Source: an uncultured Collinsella sp.
GTDB taxonomy: Bacteria > Actinomycetota > Coriobacteriia > Coriobacteriales > Coriobacteriaceae
Direction of reading: 5' to 3'
Assembly: GCA_902494855.1 (NCBI GenBank)
Contig: CABUVC010000091.1
Coordinates: 1-6,595, forward strand
Length of the DNA stretch: 6,595 bases
Position 1 is the first letter of the stretch. Each line of letters begins with the position of its first letter. This document shows positions 1 to 5,155 of this stretch, piece by piece. Under the pieces are notes generated by a model, which did no database searches, was not told where the DNA came from, and saw only the letters and a list, made by a program, of their open reading frames with translations. The position numbers and the translations under genes are program-made.

Positions 1-1513
1 GGCAGAGCGAAAGACCCAGGCCCACGCTGCGGTGACTGTCAGCCAGACCGTGGTTGGCGGTGTAGAACGACTCAAAGATTCGCTCGCGGTCCTCGGGCGC
101 AATGCCCGGGCCATCATCAGCAACCGAGCACGCCACGCATCCATCATGGACGCCAATCGAGATTACGATATGCGAGCCCGCAGGCGTATAGGTGATGGCG
201 TTGTTCACCAGATTGACCACCAGCTGCACCATCAGGCGCGCGTCGACGTTGACGAGCGCCGGCTCATCGCACGCCACTACCTTAAGGTCGTGCTCGCGCA
301 CGGCCGGATTTACGTGACGCAGCGCCTCCTCGACGATATCGTCCATGAGCTCGAGCGTGGTCGACAGGTGCATGCCGCCGCCCTCGAGCTTTGTGATGGC
401 AAGCAGGTTCTCGACGGTGGCGTTGAGCCATTGCGCATCCGAGCGAATGGACAGGAGCAGGCCGCGGCGCGTCTGGGTATCGAGCACCGCGGTGCCGGTC
501 GAGCCTTGGTCGAGCAGCACGTCGGCATTGCCCGAAATACTAGTGAGCGGCGTGCGCAGGTCGTGCGAGATGGAGCGCAGCAGATTGGCGCGCAGCTGTT
601 CGTTTTTGGCGAGCACCGCCGCCTCCTCGCGGGCCTCCATGGCGCGAGCGCGATCGAGTGCCAGCTCGCCTTCGCTCACGATGGCATCGGCAAGTGCCCG
701 CTCCTCGTGCGTCAGCACGTCGGGCTCGGCAACGATAGCCAGCACGCCCACCACCGAGGCGGGGTCGCCCGAGCGCACGAAGCCGTCGCCCGTGCGAACC
801 GTCAGGTAGATACCATAAAACGCCGAGCCGCCATAGGTGGCATCGAGAGGCGTACCCACATAGGCGGACGCCGAGAGTCGCGGCGGCATCTGCGGCGCCA
901 GTTCGTGCACCGGTGCCGCATCGCCCACAGCCGTGTATGTCGCACGCGGCAGCAGGTCATCGCCCTCGGCGTCGGCGCCGTACCACACGACCGGACGGCC
1001 CGAAAGACGCGCCAGCTGCGTGGCCATGGCGTGGACGATCTGCTGTTCGTCGGCGCAGCGCTGCAACATGCGGTTGGTCTCGAGCACCATATGCGTGCGG
1101 CGGTCGCTGGCGGCAGCCTGTGCCAGGGCGCGGCGCAGGGCCAACGCAATCGAGCTCGACACAAGCGAGACCACGAACATGATGAAGAACATGCCGGGAT
1201 AGCCGCGGTCGATAAGCGACAGCGAGTAGCGCGGGTCGACAAACAAGAAGTTGTAGAGCGCCACGGCGGCAGCCGAGCTCAGCAAGCAATACAGGCGACT
1301 CCAGGTAAAGAATGCGCACAGCTGAACGGCGAACACATAGACGATCATGATGCTCGGCGCGAGACCCGGATGGTCGAGCAGCGCGCCCACAATCGTCGCC
1401 GCGACCAGCAGCCCCACCGATACGCAGGCGTCATACAGAGGAGTGCGGCGCGTCAGCGTTGTGCGCCGCCACCAAAAGCTATCGGCAATATCGCCGTCCG
1501 TACGGACGTCCAT
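1..1513 (-). CDS. kdpD: KdpD-like sensor histidine kinase, short form lacking the N-terminal KdpD/UspA half (3' end cut by window edge)
   Basis: Inner-membrane sensor kinase; 504 codons are visible and the C-terminus lies off the left edge. Residues about 30-126 form four hydrophobic helices of the DUF4118 type, with the KdpD-like loop NFLFVDPRYSLSL (88-100) and arginines just after helix 4. Residues about 145-290 look like the variable GAF-like linker. The kinase core follows: H-box SISHDLRTPL (phosphoacceptor H317), N-box NLVNNA (434-439), G1 DDGPG (466-470), F-box IFESFY (479-484) and G2 VGLGLSL (497-503). The start is the ATG at 1511-1513, preceded by a purine-rich GAGAGGGGCGGGG leader; an in-frame TGA at 1532-1534 rules out any longer form. 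Canonical KdpD has about 350-400 more N-terminal residues (KdpD and UspA domains), absent here. A KdpE-type response regulator would be expected just off the left edge. The family is secure from the motifs; the role in potassium or turgor control is inferred from DUF4118 and from kup upstream. Confidence 0.9.
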   Translation of the reverse strand, partial: MDVRTDGDIADSFWWRRTTLTRRTPLYDACVSVGLLVAATIVGALLDHPGLAPSIMIVYVFAVQLCAFFTWSRLYCLLSSAAAVALYNFLFVDPRYSLSLIDRGYPGMFFIMFVVSLVSSSIALALRRALAQAAASDRRTHMVLETNRMLQRCADEQQIVHAMATQLARLSGRPVVWYGADAEGDDLLPRATYTAVGDAAPVHELAPQMPPRLSASAYVGTPLDATYGGSAFYGIYLTVRTGDGFVRSGDPASVVGVLAIVAEPDVLTHEERALADAIVSEGELALDRARAMEAREEAAVLAKNEQLRANLLRSISHDLRTPLTSISGNADVLLDQGSTGTAVLDTQTRRGLLLSIRSDAQWLNATVENLLAITKLEGGGMHLSTTLELMDDIVEEALRHVNPAVREHDLKVVACDEPALVNVDARLMVQLVVNLVNNAITYTPAGSHIVISIGVHDGCVACSVADDGPGIAPEDRERIFESFYTANHGLADSHRSVGLGLSLC

Positions 1514-1533
1514 CAGTGCCCCGCCCCTCTCTC

Positions 1534-1579
1534 AAAAACAAAAACCACCACAAAGGGACAGGCACCTTTGTGGTGGTTT
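1534..1579 (-). terminator. Probable intrinsic terminator between the kup unit and the kinase
   Basis: Read on the minus strand, a perfect 15-bp stem (arms 1565-1579 and 1542-1556, 8-nt loop) runs into TTTTTGTTTTT (1544-1534), the shape of a Rho-independent terminator. It lies after the small membrane-protein gene and only about 28 nt before the kinase start codon, so it could end kup transcripts or attenuate the kinase. No T-run follows the stem on the plus strand. The stem has many A/T pairs near its base, so its strength is uncertain. Confidence 0.6.
1542..1579. repeat. REP-like palindrome, copy 1, with a partial third arm
   Basis: Perfect inverted repeat AAACCACCACAAAGG / CCTTTGTGGTGGTTT around the loop GACAGGCA. 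The core CAAAGGGACAG...CCTTTG is shared with the palindrome at 4035-4065, although the outer arms differ. A further imperfect copy of the right arm, CCCTTGTGGTGGTT, follows directly at 1580-1593, suggesting slippage or duplication. The shared core with unrelated flanks suggests a dispersed intergenic repeat family rather than chance hairpins. Confidence 0.75.
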
Positions 1580-1625
1580 CCCTTGTGGTGGTTCTAAGTG
1601 TAAAGCCTTCTACGACCGGCAGCCG

Positions 1626-1850
1626 CTAGACAAACAGCACGTGCGCGAGCAGGGCGCACACGCACACCGCCCCAAATACCAGTGCCACGATCGAAATCAC
1701 GCGATCGGCCATGTCCATGTTGGCACGATTCGTAAAGAACCGATCTTCGGCGGCGTCGACGCGCGCCTCGCGCACCATCTCGGCAACCGCCTCGCGGCCA
1801 TCAAGCATCTTTACATCCATGTTTGCCCCCTCGGTCTCAATCTTGGCCAT
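1626..1850 (-). CDS. Small single-pass membrane protein downstream of kup, unknown function
   Basis: A 74-residue protein I do not recognise. Residues 1-48 are charged and probably cytoplasmic and helical; residues about 49-74 (VISIVALVFGAVCVCALLAHVLFV, split here as VISIVALVFGAV and CVCALLAHVLFV) form one hydrophobic segment at the very C-terminus, giving a tail-anchored layout. Codon use is GC-rich at third positions like its neighbours, which supports a real gene. It begins 31 nt after the kup stop on the same strand, so the two are probably co-transcribed. Two starts are possible. The ATG at 1850 has GGAG (1861-1864) 10 nt upstream. The ATG at 1820 (residue 11, giving 64 residues) has the stronger GAGGGGG (1826-1832) 5 nt upstream. 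An accessory or regulatory role for Kup is only a guess from position. Confidence 0.7.
   Translation of the reverse strand: MAKIETEGANMDVKMLDGREAVAEMVREARVDAAEDRFFTNRANMDMADRVISIVALVFGAVCVCALLAHVLFV
1826..1832 (-). promoter_or_regulatory. Strong Shine-Dalgarno for the alternative start of the small membrane protein
   Basis: GAGGGGG on the minus strand lies 5 nt upstream of the internal ATG at 1818-1820, a better match than the GGAG serving the upstream ATG at 1848-1850. It makes the 64-residue form a serious alternative to the 74-residue one. Confidence 0.45.
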
Positions 1851-1881
1851 CGAAAACCAACTCCATGCAGCCTGTCTGCGC

Positions 1882-3909
1882 CTACGGCCGCTCGTTGGGG
1901 GCCAGGCGCTGCATCTTGTTCACGGCCTTGAACTTGGTGAACAGCGGCACGTACTCAAAGCTCACGTTGGAGTTCTCCAGGCCGTACCAACGCGCGGGCG
2001 TGCCGGCGGCGCGGCGGATGATGTACTTGAGCGTGATGGCCGTGCGCTCGCTGGGCTCCACGTCGCTCTCGGGCGCCAGAAGCTTACGGATCAGGATGAA
2101 CTTGAACGTGCCGATGTTACCCGGATCCTTGTAGACCGAGTAGTCATGCGTCTGCGGCGGCAGCTCGCCGGTGGCAGCCAGGTCCTGAACAACCTGACGC
2201 AGGTAGGCATTGACGCGCTGGTTGATCTTGTAGCCCAGGTACAGGTGCACGCGGAACACGTAGTCGGTATCGAACGTCTCGACCGAATAGGCAAACGTAT
2301 ACGGCTCGTCCATGGTCTCGACGTTCACAAACCACCAGGCGCGGGCACGCTTGGGATGCTTGTCCAGAATCGAGTAGACGATGTCGCGGTCGATGTAATC
2401 GGTATGGGTGTCCTTGGTCAGGTACACGACGTTGTCGCTCATGCGCTCGTAACGGTCGTCGTCGCGCAGGCGCTTGAGCTGCGGCAGGTAGCTGCGCAGC
2501 GGCAGCAGCGTAAACTGGCGCTGCTCGACCGCCGTGCCGTTGTACCAGCACACCATAATGCCCATGATGAGTGCAGCCATGAGGATGGTGAAGTAGCCGC
2601 CGTGGAAGAACTTGGTGAGCGAGCTCACGAAGAAGAAGCCTTCGAGCAAAAGGAAGAAGGCCGCAAAGATCCACGGAGCAACCTTGAGCTTGCGCTCCTC
2701 GTGCAGGTAGAAGAAGAGCAGCAGCGTGGTGCACATCATAGTCAGCGTAATGGCAAGGCCGTAGGCGGCTTCCATATGCGCCGAGTTCTGGAACAGCAGC
2801 ACCACGATGACGCAGCCGACAAGCATGACGTTGTTGACCATGGGAATGTAGAGCTGGCCTTTGGTCTCGGCAGGGTAGAAGACCTGCATGTGCGGCATGA
2901 GGTCCAGACGGCTGGCCTCGGACACCAGCGAGAATGCGCCGGTGATGAGCGCCTGCGAGGCAATGATGGCAGCGATGGTGGAAAGGCCGACGGCAAAGGG
3001 ACGCAGGCCCGGGGCGAGCATCTGGTAGAAGGGGTTGAGGTCGGCGATGCCCATGAGGTCCGGGTTGCCGGCATTGTTGATAAGCCACGCGCCCTGGCCC
3101 ATGTAGGACAGCAGCAGACAGCACTTAACGAACGGCCAGGTGGCGTAGATGTTGCCGCGGCCCACATGGCCCATGTCGGAGTAGAGCGCCTCGGCACCGG
3201 TGGTGGCGAGGAAGCAGCTGCCCAGGATCATGATGCCCGCATGGTTGTTGGGGCTCAGCAAAAAGGCGATGCCGCGCAGCGGGTTGAGGCACAGCAGCAC
3301 CGCGGGGTACTGGAACACAAAGAACAGACCCGTGCCGCCCAGGAACAAAAACCACAGCGTCATGATGGGGCCAAAGGCGTGACCGATCTTGGCCGTGCCG
3401 ATGCGTTGCACCAAGAAGAGCGCGATGATAATGGCGAGCGTGATGGCGACAACGCGGCCCTGGTCGTCACCGAGCACGGCATGGACCGCCGGGATGGTGC
3501 GCAGGCCCTCGATGGCCGTGGTCACGGTAACGGCAGGCGTCAGGATGCCGTCGGCGAGGAGCGCCGCACCGCCCAGCATGGCGGGGATGATGAGCCACTT
3601 GCCGCAACGCTTGACCAGGCTGTACAGGGCAAAGATGCCACCCTCACCGTGATTGTCGGCACGCAGCGAGATCAGCACGTACTTGACGGTGGTGAGCAGC
3701 GTGACCGTCCAGACGACAAGCGACAGCGCGCCGAGCACAAACTCCTGCGTGACGCTGCCGATACCGCCGTTGCCGGCGACGAGTGCCTTGGTTACATACA
3801 TGGGGCTGGTGCCGATATCGCCGTACACCACGCCCAGCGTGACGAGCATCGCCGAGATGCTCACAGGAATCGCAGCGTGTGAGGCTGCCTCCTTGGCCTT
3901 TTGTTCCAT
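1882..3909 (-). CDS. kup: Kup/Trk-type low-affinity potassium uptake permease (K+:H+ symporter)
   Basis: A 675-residue integral membrane protein of the KUP/HAK/KT family, which imports K+ with protons. The start is family-typical: LGVVYGDIGTSPMYV (25-39, with D31), then RADNHGEGG (83-91), ADGILTPAVTVTTAIEG (119-135) and the block FLATTGAEALYSDMGHVGRG (233-252). About twelve hydrophobic segments end near residue 455; residues about 460-675 form the soluble C-terminal domain. D120 sits where E. coli Kup has an important glutamate (E116, recalled from the literature), a conservative change; E240 in TTGAE is kept. The protein is somewhat longer than E. coli Kup (622), mainly in the tail. The ATG at 3909 is chosen because GGGAGG lies 10 nt upstream; the in-frame TTG at 3927 would overlap that ribosome site. 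The small membrane protein and the KdpD-like kinase follow on the same strand. Confidence 0.97.
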   Translation of the reverse strand: MEQKAKEAASHAAIPVSISAMLVTLGVVYGDIGTSPMYVTKALVAGNGGIGSVTQEFVLGALSLVVWTVTLLTTVKYVLISLRADNHGEGGIFALYSLVKRCGKWLIIPAMLGGAALLADGILTPAVTVTTAIEGLRTIPAVHAVLGDDQGRVVAITLAIIIALFLVQRIGTAKIGHAFGPIMTLWFLFLGGTGLFFVFQYPAVLLCLNPLRGIAFLLSPNNHAGIMILGSCFLATTGAEALYSDMGHVGRGNIYATWPFVKCCLLLSYMGQGAWLINNAGNPDLMGIADLNPFYQMLAPGLRPFAVGLSTIAAIIASQALITGAFSLVSEASRLDLMPHMQVFYPAETKGQLYIPMVNNVMLVGCVIVVLLFQNSAHMEAAYGLAITLTMMCTTLLLFFYLHEERKLKVAPWIFAAFFLLLEGFFFVSSLTKFFHGGYFTILMAALIMGIMVCWYNGTAVEQRQFTLLPLRSYLPQLKRLRDDDRYERMSDNVVYLTKDTHTDYIDRDIVYSILDKHPKRARAWWFVNVETMDEPYTFAYSVETFDTDYVFRVHLYLGYKINQRVNAYLRQVVQDLAATGELPPQTHDYSVYKDPGNIGTFKFILIRKLLAPESDVEPSERTAITLKYIIRRAAGTPARWYGLENSNVSFEYVPLFTKFKAVNKMQRLAPNERP

Positions 3910-3919
3910 AAGCCGGTTT

Positions 3920-3925
3920 CCTCCC
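3920..3925 (-). promoter_or_regulatory. Ribosome binding site that decides the kup start
   Basis: GGGAGG on the minus strand, 10 nt before the ATG at 3909. A TTG codon (3925-3927) in the same frame would extend the protein by six residues, MGGNRL, but two of its codons (GGA GGA) are the Shine-Dalgarno itself, so the TTG start is unlikely. Confidence 0.8.
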
Positions 3926-3944
3926 AACTTTAATGTTCAAAGGG

Positions 3945-3950
3945 ATTATA
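3945..3950 (-). promoter_or_regulatory. Probable -10 box of the kup promoter
   Basis: A perfect TATAAT on the minus strand within an AT-rich patch, 35 nt upstream of the kup start codon. This predicts a short leader of about 25-30 nt that leaves no room for a riboswitch. No convincing TTGACA-like -35 element lies 16-18 nt upstream and there is no extended -10 TG, so an activator may be needed or the promoter may be weak. Confidence 0.55.
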
Positions 3951-4034
3951 GGTGGTCGGCTATGGTTTACTTGGCACTGTTTTCCCAGCTAGATAAACAT
4001 TTATGCGGCCTTTAGGCCACCGCGGCGATATGGA

Positions 4035-4065
4035 ATGTGACAAAGGGACAGCCCCTTTGTCACAT
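4035..4065. repeat. REP-like palindrome, copy 2, at the 3' end of the nitroreductase gene
   Basis: Perfect 13-bp inverted repeat ATGTGACAAAGGG / CCCTTTGTCACAT with the 5-nt loop ACAGC. It begins 3 nt beyond the nitroreductase stop codon and shares the CAAAGGGACAG core with copy 1 (1542-1579). Neither side has a T-run, so it is not a classical intrinsic terminator, but it could protect the 3' end of the nitroreductase mRNA or help end transcription between this gene and kup. Confidence 0.75.
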
Positions 4066-4068
4066 GCG

Positions 4069-4941
4069 CTACATACCGAGCCAGTTTTTGAACCACCACT
4101 CCATGGAGCGGCTCATCTCGGCCATAAAGGGGCTCGTGTGCTTGCGGGTGTAGATGTCCACCACGCGCTCACCCACCTCACGGGCATGCGGACGGAACAT
4201 CGCGTCCATCTCGGCCACCTGCTCGTCCATGGTCGCAGCGTCCGCACGGCAGTAACGCTCCTCGTGCACCAGGTTCACCACGGGATGCGCGATGGCCGGG
4301 CGCTCCTTGCGGGGCGTGCCGATGATGAGCATCGATAGCGGCATGGTATAGGGCGGCAGATCGAGCAGCTCGGCAACTTCCTCGGCATTCTCGACGATGT
4401 CGCCGATGTAGCAGCTTCCCAGCCCCAGGGACTCGGCGGCAACCACGGCGTTTTGCGCCGCAATCACGGCATCCTGCGCCGCAATGGCAAAGTCGCCCAG
4501 ACCGGGCGCGCGGCGCGGCTCCTTGCCCGTGCGTTCGACAAACTCGGGCTCAAAGCAGCCCACGTGATCGAACAGATCGATCCATTTGGCATAGTCGACC
4601 ACAAATATTAGTGCCCAGGGCGCCTTGGCGATCATGGGCTGGTGGTCGCATAGGTCGGCCAGGCAATCGAGCGTAGCCTGCTCGCGAATGCTCACGATGG
4701 AATACATCATCATGGCGCCGGCCGACGGAGCACGGCTCGCCGCATGCAGAATCGCCGCGCGCTGCTCGTCGGTCACCGCCACGGGACGGTCGTCGTCATC
4801 GCGCGCGAAGGCACGCGTAGACGAGCGATGCTCCAAAATGTCCAGCACCGCGTTGCCCGTAGTCTCGACCGGATAGCCGCACATATCCACGCCCGCAGCT
4901 CCGTCGCCGCCCATGTCCGCCTTGCAAACCTGCTCGCTCAT
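4069..4941 (-). CDS. Nitroreductase-family FMN-dependent oxidoreductase
   Basis: A 290-residue cytoplasmic flavoprotein of the nitroreductase superfamily, whose members use NAD(P)H to reduce nitroaromatics, quinones or flavins. Visible landmarks are the FMN-phosphate motif RSSTRAF (39-45), APSAGAMMMYSIV (71-83) at the position of the substrate/FMN loop, AAESLGLGSCYIGDI (168-182) and MLIIGTPRKERP (204-215). The GSCYIGDI block and the extended C-terminus ending MEWWFKNWLGM recall NfsA-like members, but the exact class and substrate cannot be assigned. About 30 residues precede the first family motif and carry C6 and C21; this N-terminal extension is unexplained. The ATG at 4941 has AGGA 8 nt upstream. 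The 159-nt gap to kup holds a palindrome and a promoter-like box, so this gene is probably a separate transcription unit. Confidence 0.93.
   Translation of the reverse strand: MSEQVCKADMGGDGAAGVDMCGYPVETTGNAVLDILEHRSSTRAFARDDDDRPVAVTDEQRAAILHAASRAPSAGAMMMYSIVSIREQATLDCLADLCDHQPMIAKAPWALIFVVDYAKWIDLFDHVGCFEPEFVERTGKEPRRAPGLGDFAIAAQDAVIAAQNAVVAAESLGLGSCYIGDIVENAEEVAELLDLPPYTMPLSMLIIGTPRKERPAIAHPVVNLVHEERYCRADAATMDEQVAEMDAMFRPHAREVGERVVDIYTRKHTSPFMAEMSRSMEWWFKNWLGM
4441..4482 (-). repeat. Imperfect 21-bp tandem duplication inside the nitroreductase gene
   Basis: Two adjacent 21-nt units (4441-4461 and 4462-4482) match at 17 of 21 positions and encode AAQDAVI-AAQNAVV (residues 154-167), followed by a partial third AAE. 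The unit is exactly seven codons, so it adds two helical turns without breaking the frame. It sits just before the conserved AESLGLG segment. It may be a recent duplication or simply a repetitive helix. Confidence 0.6.
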
Positions 4942-5155
4942 AGCCTCATTCCTGCCAATTCTTTAAGAAGCCTTTACGTTTCCGTGTAATTCCCGTCCAT
5001 TATCGCGCAGGTCACCACTACATTGCGCCACACCGCCGCACATGCGCGTTAATATGGCTGGTTGTTGTGCGCAGCCCGCAAATGCAGCGCATATTTAGGT
5101 AACAATCGGGTAAACCCCCGCTTTCGTAGGTTTTAAGTTTGTGAGGAGTCTCAGC
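4942..5155. other. Divergent intergenic region between the nitroreductase and LTA-synthase-like genes
   Basis: A 214-nt spacer that should hold promoters for both directions. Leftward, GATAAT (4999-5004, minus strand) is the best -10-like hexamer, with no clear -35. Rightward, no convincing -35/-10 pair was found. A weak hairpin with arms TGCGC (5068-5072) and GCGCA (5087-5091), and another with CGGG (5107-5110) and CCCG (5117-5120), are the only structures seen. No tRNA, small gene or repeat was recognised. Confidence 0.4.
5143..5148 (+). promoter_or_regulatory. Ribosome binding site of the LTA-synthase-like gene
   Basis: GAGGAG lies 7 nt before the ATG at 5156, a strong Shine-Dalgarno at ideal spacing. 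It supports that ATG as the start. Confidence 0.8.

Noticed and set aside
32..1597. Long plus-strand open frame (521 codons) opposite the kinase gene
   Set aside because: The minus strand carries a kinase with all catalytic boxes intact across the same span. The plus-strand product is rich in R, H, Q and A with no domain-like pattern, and its end runs through the palindrome. It is an antisense shadow of GC-rich coding DNA.
2144..3124. Second minus-strand frame (326 codons) inside kup
   Set aside because: It is a frame-shifted reading of kup with H/A/R-rich composition and no ribosome site or family resemblance.
1711..3882. Very long plus-strand open frame (723 codons) antisense to kup
   Set aside because: The length is striking, but the product is a run of polar H, D, E, Q and R residues mirroring the Kup codons, with no motifs. 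The minus-strand Kup has unambiguous family motifs end to end, so codon bias explains the absence of stops.
3910..3927. Six-residue N-terminal extension of Kup from a TTG start
   Set aside because: The extension codons contain the Shine-Dalgarno GGGAGG of the ATG at 3909, and no ribosome site precedes the TTG.
3910..4034. Riboswitch (for example c-di-AMP type) controlling kup
   Set aside because: The TATAAT box leaves a leader of only about 25-30 nt, and the upstream spacer shows only a minor GGCC-TTTA-GGCC hairpin. No riboswitch-like architecture is visible.
4035..4065. Classical Rho-independent terminator at copy 2 of the palindrome
   Set aside because: The stem is good, but no T-run follows on either strand, so it is reported only as a repeat or possible mRNA 3'-end structure.
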